NCBI GenBank assembly: GCA_029777095.1
Contig: JAKOTS010000019.1
Span: 1-64,000 of the forward strand
Length of the DNA stretch: 64,000 nt
Source: Actinomycetes bacterium
GTDB taxonomy: Bacteria; Actinomycetota; Actinomycetes; Actinomycetales; Microbacteriaceae
Reading direction: 5' to 3'
In this document: positions 9,040 through 17,229 of the stretch, piece by piece
How positions within the stretch are numbered: the first letter of the stretch is position 1
How the letters are laid out: each line of letters begins with the position of its first letter
Notes under the pieces: model-generated
Database searches by the model: none
What the model was told of the DNA's origin: nothing
The model's input: the letters and a program-made list of their open reading frames with translations, nothing else
Program-made: the position numbers and the translations under genes

Positions 9040-9629
9040 CGGAGCTGCCCAGTGCAGTCGCTCGTCAACTCTGCGCCGCCGCTCCCGCTGATGTTGAGCT
9101 CGACGAGCGTGTCTGTGAGAAGGAACGACACGAGGGAGAAGTTGAACGCGTCGTGGTCGGCCAGAAACTCGCCTTCTGGGATCCACTCTGAGGAGGCCGG
9201 CAGCGTGTCTGGACCGGCCGCCTGTTCGCCGGTGAGTACCTGTGCGTAGTTGTAGATGCGCTGGCCGACGTCGTCGAAGTTATGGGTTTCGTAGTACTCG
9301 ACCACCGTGGCCGATCGGGGTGCGAAGAGTGAGCCGCCTTCGATCTGGGCTGTGCACGAAACGGCGACACCCGTGTCGGTGGTGTACTCGACCGCGATCG
9401 GTAGGTCTGCGCGAAGCAGATCGTCGACGAACACCGCGCCAGCCGTGAGCGCACCGACGGCCAGCATTGCCCCCGGGATAAGCCAAAGTGCTCGCCGTGG
9501 TTTGCGCACCCGGCTCGCGGGGCGGCGCGCGTCCGTAACGACCGCGTGGAGCGCGGCGACCGTCGAGGGAGACGCTTCGTAACCGCGTGCGCTGCCTTTG
9601 AGCAGCTCGTCAACGGTTGGCTTCTGCAT
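9036..9629 (-). CDS. Single-pass membrane protein, candidate partner of the ECF sigma factor
   Basis: 197 aa with no family I recognise. A cytoplasmic basic N-terminus of about 48 residues (DELLKGSARGYEASPSTVAALHAVV) is followed by one transmembrane helix (LWLIPGAMLAVGALTAGAVFV). The extracytoplasmic domain of about 120 residues contains two cysteines (VSCTAQ and SDCTG) that could form a disulfide. There is no HxxxCxxC zinc anti-sigma motif. The ATG at 9629 has the strong ribosome site ggagg. It overlaps the sigma gene by 4 bp, so it may sense or anchor the factor, but an anti-sigma role is only inferred from coupling and topology. Confidence 0.8.
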   Translation of the reverse strand: MQKPTVDELLKGSARGYEASPSTVAALHAVVTDARRPASRVRKPRRALWLIPGAMLAVGALTAGAVFVDDLLRADLPIAVEYTTDTGVAVSCTAQIEGGSLFAPRSATVVEYYETHNFDDVGQRIYNYAQVLTGEQAAGPDTLPASSEWIPEGEFLADHDAFNFSLVSFLLTDTLVELNISGSGGAELTSDCTGQLR

Positions 9630-9738
9630 GGTGCCTCCAATTCTTCACCGAAGGCGGGTGTTGCGCCTTCACAGAGGAAATGGCCGGCACGCCCCGAAGT
9701 GTTGCACAGGCTCCAGAAATTCTTCGGACAGGTCGTCG

Positions 9739-10605
9739 CTACCCCGCGTCCCCGGACGTGGTCCCGGGCAACACCCCGAAGGGGCCCGGCTCGGGCCGCT
9801 TCGCCGTGATCGCGTCGCCAGACGACTCATGACGGATGCGCCGCAGCACCCAGGGCACGAGAAACTCGCGCGCCCAGACGAGGTCTTCGGTGCGAGCCTG
9901 ACGCCAGGTGGTGAGGGGGAGCGGCCCTGGTTGCAACGGGCGAAGCCCGGCATCGACGTTGAGGCCGCGCAAAACCATTCGCGCGATCTCGTGGTGCCCG
10001 AGCGCGTTGGGGTGCAGCCGGTCATCGGCCCAGAACCTCGAGTCCTGCACCTCTTTGAGCGCCCACATGTCGGCGACGATCGCATCATATTTCTCGGCGA
10101 TCGCCCGCACGTTTTCGTTGTAAATCGCGACTTTGCCGCGCAGGCGTCGAAACACCGGCGAGAATCCGACATCGACACCGGTGAATACGACCACCGTGGC
10201 CCCCGACCCGCTGAGCCGCGCGATCGCATCCTCAAATCGCAACGCGATCGCGTCGGGATCGGTCCCGGGCCGGATCACGTCGTTGCCACCGGCCGAGATC
10301 GTCACCAGATCCGGCTTGAGCGCAACGGCCGTGTCGAGCTGCTCGGCCATGATCTGCTCGATGAGCTTGCCGCGCACTGCGAGGTTCGCGTACGCAAAGT
10401 CGGGCGCACTTTGACTCAGCACCTCGGCTACACGGTCTGCCCAGCCCCGATTGCCGCCGGGCAGCGAGGGCTCAGGATCGCCGACACCCTCAGTAAACGA
10501 ATCACCGAGCGCGACGTAGCGCCGCCATGGGTGCAGATCTGGGGATGCCGGGGGTGGGGCATCCATCTTCTGATCTGCTGTTTCTTCGTCATGGGGACTC
10601 GACAT
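9739..10605 (-). CDS. SGNH/GDSL hydrolase (copy 1)
   Basis: 288-aa esterase or lipase of the SGNH fold with all four blocks: RYVALGDSFTEGVGD (Ser), the Gly block NLAVRGKL, SAGGND (Asn) and DRLHPNALGHHEIA (Asp-x-x-His). No signal peptide or membrane helix is visible, so it is probably cytoplasmic. ATG 10605 is chosen because aaagga lies about 10 nt upstream. The C-terminal tail PWVLRRIRHESSGD is also present in the SGNH gene at 48662-49426 (PWMKRRITRTSSGD), so the two are paralogues. It is transcribed divergently from the SF2 helicase gene. Confidence 0.92.
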   Translation of the reverse strand: MSSPHDEETADQKMDAPPPASPDLHPWRRYVALGDSFTEGVGDPEPSLPGGNRGWADRVAEVLSQSAPDFAYANLAVRGKLIEQIMAEQLDTAVALKPDLVTISAGGNDVIRPGTDPDAIALRFEDAIARLSGSGATVVVFTGVDVGFSPVFRRLRGKVAIYNENVRAIAEKYDAIVADMWALKEVQDSRFWADDRLHPNALGHHEIARMVLRGLNVDAGLRPLQPGPLPLTTWRQARTEDLVWAREFLVPWVLRRIRHESSGDAITAKRPEPGPFGVLPGTTSGDAG

Positions 10606-10643
10606 GCGAGGGATCCTTTCGTTTGCGCTTGTGACGCCCCTCG

Positions 10644-10649
10644 AGGCTA
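10644..10649 (-). promoter_or_regulatory. -10 element of the SGNH hydrolase gene
   Basis: TAGCCT on the minus strand, about 38 nt upstream of ATG 10605. This leaves a short leader holding the ribosome site. It lies back to back with the helicase promoter in the 93-bp divergent intergenic region. Based on consensus match only. Confidence 0.4.
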
Positions 10650-10668
10650 GCAAGAGCGGGCACGGCAA

Positions 10669-10701
10669 TGTCAGGGGCCTCGGTTAGGCTTGACCATCGT
10701 G
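10669..10701 (+). promoter_or_regulatory. PafBC-type (RecA-independent DNA damage) promoter with leaderless start, SF2 helicase
   Basis: TGTCAGGG (10669-10676), exactly 8 bp, then TAGGCT (10685-10690). The published RecA-Ndp/PafBC consensus is tTGTCRgtg-N8-TAnnnT, so the TGTCR core and spacing are exact with one mismatch in the distal part. The GTG at 10699 is 8 nt after the -10 and has no Shine-Dalgarno, consistent with a leaderless mRNA. Regulation by PafBC is inferred. Confidence 0.6.
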
Positions 10702-12579
10702 TACGAAATGGGTGAGTCGGCGGTGAATGGGTTGGCAAACGAGACTCCCGACACCGAACCGACCGCACCCCCGGGCCCGCACCTGGGCAGCTTCGCGGCC
10801 GAGCAACTCTCGCCGTCGTACCCTCAGCGAGCCCCATGGGGCACCGCGCAACGCCTGCGCGCCTGGCAGGCAGAAGCGCTCGATGTGTACTTCGCCGAGG
10901 GCGAGGGCACCGGCCCCCGCGACTTCCTCGCTTCCGCGACCCCGGGCGCGGGCAAGACCACGTTCGCGCTCCGGCTCGCGACCGAGCTCATCCGTCGCGG
11001 CGTGATCGATCGGATCGTGGTCGTTGCGCCCACCGAGCACCTGAAGACGCAGTGGGCTGATGCCGCTGCGCGCGTCTCGATCCGGCTCGACCCGAACTTC
11101 ACGAACAAGCACTGGGCGCCCTCCCGGCAGTACCACGGGGTCGTCGTGACCTATGCGCAGGTCGCCGCGAAGGCTTCAGTGCACCAACGGATCACCGAAG
11201 AGGCGCGCACCCTCGTGGTTCTCGACGAGGTGCACCACGGCGGCGATGCGCTCAGCTGGGGTGACGCGATTCGCGATTCGTATGGCCGCGCCACGCGCCG
11301 GCTGTTGCTCTCGGGCACGCCGTTTCGGAGCGACACCGCGCCGATTCCGTTCGTCGAATACCTGCCCGACGACAAGGGCATCCGCCTCTCGCGCACCGAC
11401 TACAACTACGGCTATGGCCGCGCCCTCGCCGATGGCGTCGTGCGGCCCGTCATCTTCATGGTCTACGCGGGGCACATGCGCTGGCGCACGACGACCGGCG
11501 ACGAGATGGAAGCGCATCTTGGCCAAGACAACACAAAAGACGTCAACGCGCAGGCGTGGCGCACCGCCCTGAACCCCGAGGGCGACTGGATTCCGGCGGT
11601 GCTGCGCTCCGCGGATCGCCGCCTCGAAGAGGTGCGCCAGCAGATTCCCGATGCGGGCGGGCTGGTGATCGCGACCGACCAGACGGCGGCTCGGGCCTAC
11701 GCGACGATTCTCGAGGGCCTGACCGGTGAGATGCCGACCGTGGTGCTTTCGGATGAGGCTGAGGCATCCGGTCGCATTGAAACCTTCGCGAACAGCACCA
11801 GCCGGTGGATGGTGGCGGTGCGCATGGTGTCGGAGGGCGTTGACGTGCCGCGTCTCTCGGTGGGCGTCTATGCAACGTCGGCGTCGACCCCATTGTTTTT
11901 TGCGCAGGCGATCGGTCGCTTTGTGCGGGCCCGACGTCGTGGCGAGACGGCAAGCATTTTCGTGCCCAACGTGCCGCAGCTGCTCGCCCTCGCCAACGAG
12001 ATGGAGCGTGAGCGCGATCACGCCCTCGATCGCGACCCAACGGGCGAAGACGAATGGTCGCTTGACGAAGACGCGATGGATGCCGCGGAGCGCGAAGACA
12101 AGGCCTCCGACGCGCTCACGCAGGAGTTCACCTACCAAGCGCTCGGGTCGGTCGCCCACTTCGATCGCGTGCTGTTCGACGGCAAAGAGTTTGGCGAGCT
12201 GGCCCAGCCTGGCACCGAAGAAGAGCACGAGTTTATTGGGATCCCGGGTCTGCTCGAACCCGAGCACGTGCACGAGTTGCTGATGCAGCGCCAGGCACGC
12301 CAGACGCGCCACCGGCACTCGCGCGAGGCGCAAGCGACCGCTGCGCCCGGCACGGGCGAGCCCGCCTCGACGCTGCCGGCCCCCCTGCACCGCACGCTCA
12401 AGGAGCAGCGCCAGCTGCTCAACAGCCTGGTCGGCCTGTATTCGCGCCAGAGCGGCGAGGCGCACGGCCTGGTGCACGCCGAGTTGCGCCGCGTGTGCGG
12501 CGGGCCGGCGGTGTCGCACGCGACGGTGGCGCAGTTGCAGTCGCGCATCGAAGTCCTTCGCGCGCGCGTCCGGCAGTAG
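10699..12579 (+). CDS. DEAD/DEAH-box SF2 helicase (ResIII-like)
   Basis: 626-aa superfamily 2 helicase. Motif I is SATPGAGKTTFALRLA, motif II VLDEVHHGG (DEVH) and motif III LLLSGTPFRS. The second RecA domain has MVAVRMVSEGVDVPRLSVGVYATSAST and motif VI AQAIGRFVRARR. The C-terminal third (from about residue 440) is charged and shows no domain I recognise. Start candidates are GTG 10699 and ATG 10708; I prefer GTG 10699, which follows TAGGCT at leaderless distance. The TTG used by the ORF track (10690) overlaps the -10. The promoter has a PafBC-like element, pointing to a DNA-damage role. No methylase or nuclease partner is adjacent, so a restriction system is unlikely. Confidence 0.9.
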   Translation: MYEMGESAVNGLANETPDTEPTAPPGPHLGSFAAEQLSPSYPQRAPWGTAQRLRAWQAEALDVYFAEGEGTGPRDFLASATPGAGKTTFALRLATELIRRGVIDRIVVVAPTEHLKTQWADAAARVSIRLDPNFTNKHWAPSRQYHGVVVTYAQVAAKASVHQRITEEARTLVVLDEVHHGGDALSWGDAIRDSYGRATRRLLLSGTPFRSDTAPIPFVEYLPDDKGIRLSRTDYNYGYGRALADGVVRPVIFMVYAGHMRWRTTTGDEMEAHLGQDNTKDVNAQAWRTALNPEGDWIPAVLRSADRRLEEVRQQIPDAGGLVIATDQTAARAYATILEGLTGEMPTVVLSDEAEASGRIETFANSTSRWMVAVRMVSEGVDVPRLSVGVYATSASTPLFFAQAIGRFVRARRRGETASIFVPNVPQLLALANEMERERDHALDRDPTGEDEWSLDEDAMDAAEREDKASDALTQEFTYQALGSVAHFDRVLFDGKEFGELAQPGTEEEHEFIGIPGLLEPEHVHELLMQRQARQTRHRHSREAQATAAPGTGEPASTLPAPLHRTLKEQRQLLNSLVGLYSRQSGEAHGLVHAELRRVCGGPAVSHATVAQLQSRIEVLRARVRQ

Positions 12580-12754
12580 GGCGACACCGCGGCACGCCGC
12601 ACCCTTCGGACAGCCGAAAACCTGCCAATCCGAGCCCCCACGGTGATTCAGTTCGGGCCCGTCACTACGGTTGAAATTGCGAGTGCGGTGGGCGGAAGCA
12701 TCCACCCCGTATCTTGCCGCGAATATTCGCCGCACGACAATTCCGGAGGACACC

Positions 12755-13861
12755 CTGAGTACGTCATCTGCGCCCGCGCAGCCGAACATGCCCGTGGGCA
12801 CGCACGCCGAACGTCGCCAGTGGGCGCGCTATCTCGTCAGCGAACGCGCCGAAGCCGATGTCTACCGTTCGCTCGCGAAGCGGCGCGACGGCGAGGAGCG
12901 CGAGATTTTGCTTGCCCTCGCCGAGGCGGAGCAGCGCCACGAAGCACACTGGCTCGAACTGCTTGGCGGTGAGCCCGCGCGCTTGCCACGTGCGTCGGCC
13001 CGCAGTCGCATGCTCGGGTTCTTGGCGCGCAACTTTGGCTCGATCTTCGTGCTCGCCCTCGCCCAGAACGCCGAGGCGCGCTCGCCCTACAGCAGCGATC
13101 CCGCGGCGACCCCGGCTATGGCGGCCGACGAACGGATCCACCACGAGGTCGTCCGCGGCATTGCGGCGCGCGGGCGCCGTCGTCTTTCCGGCACGTTTCG
13201 CGCCGCAGTCTTTGGCGCGAATGACGGCCTTGTCAGCAACCTCGCACTTGTGATGGGCGTTGGCGCGACCGGCGTCGCACCACAGTTCGTGCTGTTCAGC
13301 GGCATTGCGGGCCTGCTTGCCGGTGCGCTTTCGATGGGCGCCGGCGAGTTCGTCTCAGTGCGTTCACAACGCGAGCTTTTGGATGCCACTGAGCCCAGCG
13401 CCTTCGCCGACGACGTCTTGCCCGACCTCAACCTCGATGCCAACGAGCTCGCCCTGGTCTATCGCAGCCGCGGTGTCGCCCCAGACGAGGCGCTCGCACA
13501 GGCCCGCGACGTGCTGGCATCGGCGCAGGTGCCCGGCTCGGGCGCCGTCATTTCAGGCCAGCGCGGTGACCATGGTGAGGTCGTCGGCAGCGCGTGGGGC
13601 GCCGCGCTTTCGAGCTTCATGTTCTTCGCGTGCGGCGCGATCATTCCCGTCTTGCCGTGGATCTTCGGACTCACCGGCGTCACCGCCGTCATCATCGCGC
13701 TCATCCTCGTCGGAATCGCGCTCCTTGCCACGGGCGCCACGGTCGGCCTCCTTTCGGGCGGGCCGCCGCTCCGCCGGGCGCTGCGCCAGCTTGCAATCGG
13801 GTTCGGCGCCGCCGCGGTGACCTATGCACTCGGCCTGCTCTTCGGCGTGTCGATGGGCTAA
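12755..13861 (+). CDS. Ferritin-like domain fused to VIT1/CCC1 transporter (MbfA-like)
   Basis: 368 aa. The N-terminal four-helix ferritin/rubrerythrin-like domain (about residues 15-140) has carboxylate/His-rich helices such as ERAEADVYRS and EAEQRHEAHW. It is followed by a VIT1-type membrane domain (FRAAVFGANDGLVSNLALVMGV, GALSMGAGEFVSVRSQ, three C-terminal helices). Related MbfA proteins export iron or protect against peroxide. The start is unusual: ggagga at 12745-12750 is ideally placed for the CTG codon at 12755 (LSTSSAPAQ), not for the TTG at 12671 used by the ORF track. The first ATG in frame is 12788. The metal (Fe or Mn) is inferred. Confidence 0.85.
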   Translation: MSTSSAPAQPNMPVGTHAERRQWARYLVSERAEADVYRSLAKRRDGEEREILLALAEAEQRHEAHWLELLGGEPARLPRASARSRMLGFLARNFGSIFVLALAQNAEARSPYSSDPAATPAMAADERIHHEVVRGIAARGRRRLSGTFRAAVFGANDGLVSNLALVMGVGATGVAPQFVLFSGIAGLLAGALSMGAGEFVSVRSQRELLDATEPSAFADDVLPDLNLDANELALVYRSRGVAPDEALAQARDVLASAQVPGSGAVISGQRGDHGEVVGSAWGAALSSFMFFACGAIIPVLPWIFGLTGVTAVIIALILVGIALLATGATVGLLSGGPPLRRALRQLAIGFGAAAVTYALGLLFGVSMG

Positions 13862-13906
13862 CAGTCCGCCCGTCCGTCACATTCGGCGCCGGCATGGCCG
13901 TCTCGA

Positions 13907-13921
13907 TACTGTCGATGGATG
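13907..13921 (+). promoter_or_regulatory. Leaderless promoter, alpha/beta hydrolase gene
   Basis: TACTGT, 6 nt, then the ATG at 13919, with no Shine-Dalgarno. GATACT (13905-13910) is an overlapping alternative -10. Confidence 0.45.
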
Positions 13922-15064
13922 CATGCTTCCACGCGTAAACGTCGTCGCCGCTGGCCCTGGATCGTGCTGGGCTCGGTCGCCCTTGTCCTGGTCTTAGCCA
14001 CGGGCGGCATCGTCTTCGGCGGCACGCAGGTGTTGCTGACGCCGCACCACGGCATGGTGACCGCGCTCGGCAAGGTGATCGCCGTCGACGACAACGAGAT
14101 CACGCTTTCGCGAACGGATGCCGCTACCCGCGTTGGCACGTATGGCCTGGTGTGGGATGGTGCCGACGGTGAACAGACCGGATCAGCGGTTATTGGCCCG
14201 GTGCTCACAAGCACAGCCAAGACCGTGACGCGACCCATCTCGAACGTGATCGGTCGGCTGAGCGCGGGCACTGAGGTACAACTGAACCCCAACATTCACA
14301 CGCGTGACCCGAAGGTGTCGCTGGGCATCGACTTCAGCAACGTCGCCGTCGACGGCGAGCTCGGCGCGATGCCCGCATGGCAGGTCCCCGGCACCGGCTC
14401 TACCTGGGTCTTGTTCGTGCATGGCATCGACGGGCAGCGCGAGAGCGGCCTTCGCCCGCTGCCGACCATCGTCGACGCCGAACTGCCCACATTGCTCATC
14501 ACGTACCGAAACGACGTGGGCGCGCCAGCAAGCCCGAGCGGCCTCATCGCGCTCGGCCAGACCGAATGGCGCGACCTCGAGGCCGCCGCCGACTATGCAC
14601 TCACGCAGGGTGCAACCTCGTTCGTGCTGTACGGCGATTCGATGGGCGGCAGCATCGTGACGCAGTTCATGCACCAGTCACCGCACGCAGAGCGCGTCGT
14701 CGGGATGGTGTTGGATGCCCCGGTCCTCAACTGGGCTGGCGTCTTGCAAGGGCAGGCGGAACGCCTGCATCTCGGCTTCTTGACAACCCCGCTGCAGGCC
14801 GCGGTCGAATGGCGCGGAGACATCAGCCTCGCGATGCTCGACGAACTCGACCAGACCGCGGCATTCGAGCACCTGCCGATCCTGCTTTTTCAGGGACTCG
14901 CCGATCCGCTGGTCCCGCCGGCGGAGAGCGAATCGTTCGCGAATGCCCTCCCGGGTGCGCGTTATGTCCCTGTCGCCGACGCAGGGCACATCCAGAGCTG
15001 GAACGTTGACCCCGAAACCTACGAGGGGCACCTCGCCGATTTCTTGGGTCAGTTCGCGCCGTGA
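13919..15064 (+). CDS. Membrane-anchored alpha/beta hydrolase
   Basis: 381 aa. A basic N-terminus (RKRRRRWP) precedes one transmembrane helix (WIVLGSVALVLVLATGGIVF), then a large extracytoplasmic domain. The hydrolase core holds VLFVHGIDGQRESG, the nucleophile elbow YGDSMGGSIV, the acid region GLADPLVPPAESE and the catalytic histidine in ADAGHIQSWNVDPETY. The substrate is unknown; an envelope-facing esterase or peptidase is plausible. It is convergent with the DUF1254 gene and ends just before a perfect 15-bp hairpin. Confidence 0.9.
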   Translation: MHASTRKRRRRWPWIVLGSVALVLVLATGGIVFGGTQVLLTPHHGMVTALGKVIAVDDNEITLSRTDAATRVGTYGLVWDGADGEQTGSAVIGPVLTSTAKTVTRPISNVIGRLSAGTEVQLNPNIHTRDPKVSLGIDFSNVAVDGELGAMPAWQVPGTGSTWVLFVHGIDGQRESGLRPLPTIVDAELPTLLITYRNDVGAPASPSGLIALGQTEWRDLEAAADYALTQGATSFVLYGDSMGGSIVTQFMHQSPHAERVVGMVLDAPVLNWAGVLQGQAERLHLGFLTTPLQAAVEWRGDISLAMLDELDQTAAFEHLPILLFQGLADPLVPPAESESFANALPGARYVPVADAGHIQSWNVDPETYEGHLADFLGQFAP

Positions 15065-15066
15065 GC

Positions 15067-15101
15067 CGCATTGCCGCGTGCACAACGCACGCGGCAATGC
15101 G
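15067..15101. terminator. Hairpin terminator between convergent genes
   Basis: Perfect 15-bp stem CGCATTGCCGCGTGC with loop acaac and its complement, 3 bp after the hydrolase stop and 12 bp before the DUF1254 stop. No T-tract follows on either strand, as is common in actinobacteria. Confidence 0.7.
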
Positions 15102-15112
15102 CGTAGAGCCTG

Positions 15113-16423
15113 CTAGCGATCAGTTCGCGTGATGGCCGGGATGACGTACGACTGGTCGATGACCTCGCGCGCCGGCTCGTACATGCGCAGCACGGGTCGG
15201 AAATCACCCTCCGGGGTTGGGAGCCAGTTGGCACGGGCGCGCGGGTCGGCCGGTTCTTCCCGCGACATCGTGATGACGAGGGAGCCGTCTGCCTCGTATT
15301 GGATTCCGGGTGTGCGGTCGCCGATCGAGTAGCGCTTGATCGGGTTCGCAACGAGGTAGTAGTTGGGCACGTCATACATCGTCAACGACCAGAAGGCACC
15401 CACAGTGGGGGTGGGGTCAAGGTGCAACGTGTACGTGTGGGCACCCGAAATGGGTTCGCCCAGTTCGTCGACATACGTGGCCGTGTAGGCCGCTTCGAAC
15501 GACTGATTGCCCCAGAGACCCCCAAGCGCCGCCCCCGCACGCTGCACGAGGCGGCGCTGCGGGTCGGCGATGATGAATTCTGGGTCGTTCTCTGACCCGA
15601 CTTCGAAGTAGTCGAGGTTGTAGTCGAACGAGTGATACGCGAGGTTCCAGCCGTTGACGATCGCGTTTCCACCGCCGGAGGCGAGCACGCCCTCGAGCGT
15701 GGCCTTTGCTGCAAGGTAGCCGCTCTCGCGCGTCGCAGCGCCCTCCGGCGTGTCAGCGCTCAATGCCGCGACGTTGGCCGCCTGCAGAGCCTCGTCGCGG
15801 GGCGCCGGCGGGAACTCGCGGCTCCAGGTAAGGTACTTCGCCCAGAAGTCCCCGGCTTCGCTTGCTTCTTCGGCGGGATGGGGGAGCCCCTTCGGAACCG
15901 CCGTCGCATCGAGCGGCGCGAGCGTGGTCGCATCCTGAAGCGCGTGGACCTCGGGCAGATCGTCATCGCCCGACACCGCCCAGCGTCCGACAATTGATGC
16001 GATCCGGGTCGGCACGCGCACCACAGTGGTCGCGGCCGGCGCATCGCCAGCCCAGTCGTGAGGAACGAGCAGGAACTGCGCGGCGTCGCTTCCCGTGGCG
16101 CGGTGCCCGATGTATGCGAAGTTGTCGGTCCAGGCGCTGACGAACTGCAAGACGAAGTAGCGGCCGGCCGTGGCTGGTACCGAGAGCAGGATCGGTCCCA
16201 CGCTCAGGTCAAGCTGCGCCATCGAATAGAGCGTGTCGTTGTTGATCGTGACGAACGTGTCGTTGTGGTCGGCGAGGGTGCGCGCGTGGCTGAACGTATT
16301 CCAAGCCGCCGCGGGGTTCTTGCCAACACCGGTCGTTTCGTAACGCGTCACCTGATCGAGGTTGAACACGAGCGGGAAGCCGAACATGTAGGCGGTGACG
16401 AGATCGTCTGGTGTGGTGGTCAT
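15113..16423 (-). CDS. DUF1254/DUF1214 protein (copy 1, fused, soluble)
   Basis: 436 aa with the usual order of an N-terminal DUF1254 domain (about 20-150; YMFGFPLVFNLDQVTRYE, NDTLYSMAQLDLSVGP) and a C-terminal DUF1214 domain (about 320-425; HTYTLHLDPTPTVGAFWSLTMYD, NWLPTPEGDFRPVLRMYEP). No signal peptide or membrane helix is visible. The family's biochemical function is unknown to me. It is the last gene of a three-gene same-strand group with a GAP-family membrane protein and a second DUF1254-like gene (gaps of 52 and 82 bp). aaagga lies about 11 nt before the ATG. Confidence 0.88.
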   Translation of the reverse strand: MTTTPDDLVTAYMFGFPLVFNLDQVTRYETTGVGKNPAAAWNTFSHARTLADHNDTFVTINNDTLYSMAQLDLSVGPILLSVPATAGRYFVLQFVSAWTDNFAYIGHRATGSDAAQFLLVPHDWAGDAPAATTVVRVPTRIASIVGRWAVSGDDDLPEVHALQDATTLAPLDATAVPKGLPHPAEEASEAGDFWAKYLTWSREFPPAPRDEALQAANVAALSADTPEGAATRESGYLAAKATLEGVLASGGGNAIVNGWNLAYHSFDYNLDYFEVGSENDPEFIIADPQRRLVQRAGAALGGLWGNQSFEAAYTATYVDELGEPISGAHTYTLHLDPTPTVGAFWSLTMYDVPNYYLVANPIKRYSIGDRTPGIQYEADGSLVITMSREEPADPRARANWLPTPEGDFRPVLRMYEPAREVIDQSYVIPAITRTDR

Positions 16424-16475
16424 GCGCGTGGTGGTCCTTTGAGAGGGGTGAAGGGGGTGAAATCGGGCTTCGGGG

Positions 16476-17147
16476 CTAGAACGCGCCGATGCCCTTGCCG
16501 ATGACGTTCGCGCCGAGCACGACGAAGAGCACGGTCATGATGACCGCGTTGTTCGCGGTAAGCCACGCACGCACACTTGTCAGTGCCTTGGCTGCGGTCT
16601 GCGGCGCAAATGCAGCAAAGAGGACGGGGATGAGCACGGTCAGCGCGGCGATCACGCTAAACACGATGATCGCGACGACGAGCGCGCCCGTGTCAAGCGA
16701 TGCGCGTCCGATGGTTGTGCCGGCGGCCGCCTCAACGAGGAGGTTTTTTGGATTGAGCGCCGCCAGGGCGAACGCGAGTCCGACGGCCGCCAACACGCCC
16801 ATGCTGTCGATTTTTGACATCCAGGCCGGCAGCTCTGGCGTGACACCCGGGGCCGGCCGTGAGCGCCACTGCCGCCAGCCGAGAAAGAGTAGGCCCGCAC
16901 CGAGCACGATCTGGACAACGCCCAGGATCGGCTTCGACGCGGTCGGGTCAGCAGCGGTAACCGCATCGGCGAGCAGCGAGAACACCGTGGTCGCCACGAG
17001 GATCCCGACGAGCCAGCCCACAAGGAATCCGAAGCCCAAACGGAGCGCCCGTGGCGACATCAGCATGAGGATCACGGCAATGATCGGGATGGGGCTAATC
17101 GCGATGGCGACCGCGTTGGTCAGAGTCGAACCGATGACGTCAAACAA
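16476..17147 (-). CDS. GAP/Sap-family membrane protein (lipid-addressing or LysE-like)
   Basis: 223 aa with about six hydrophobic segments, starting with AVAIAISPIPIIAVILMLMSPRALRLGFGFLVGW and including FALAALNPKNLLVEAAAGTTIG. These fit the GAP (Sap/SfLAP) family, whose mycobacterial members help move glycopeptidolipid or sulfolipid and resemble LysE exporters. The start is TTG 17147 with gaggaa 7 nt upstream. It lies between two DUF1254-family genes on the same strand, so it probably works with them on a small hydrophobic or amino compound at the membrane; this is context only. The transported substrate is unknown. Confidence 0.82.
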   Translation of the reverse strand: MFDVIGSTLTNAVAIAISPIPIIAVILMLMSPRALRLGFGFLVGWLVGILVATTVFSLLADAVTAADPTASKPILGVVQIVLGAGLLFLGWRQWRSRPAPGVTPELPAWMSKIDSMGVLAAVGLAFALAALNPKNLLVEAAAGTTIGRASLDTGALVVAIIVFSVIAALTVLIPVLFAAFAPQTAAKALTSVRAWLTANNAVIMTVLFVVLGANVIGKGIGAF

Positions 17148-17229
17148 TGCTGTGTTCCTCTTTCAAAACCCGTCGCCGCCGAAAGGGCGTCTGGCGATCT
17201 GGGGCATGGATGTGGGTCGTGCGAAATGA

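Noticed and set aside
10699-12579. Restriction or defence system built on the SF2 helicase
   Set aside because: No methyltransferase, nuclease or other defence gene adjoins; single conserved helicase is the simpler reading.
11176-12801. 541-aa minus-strand ORF opposite the SF2 helicase
   Set aside because: Shadow frame; the plus-strand helicase has all motifs in one frame.
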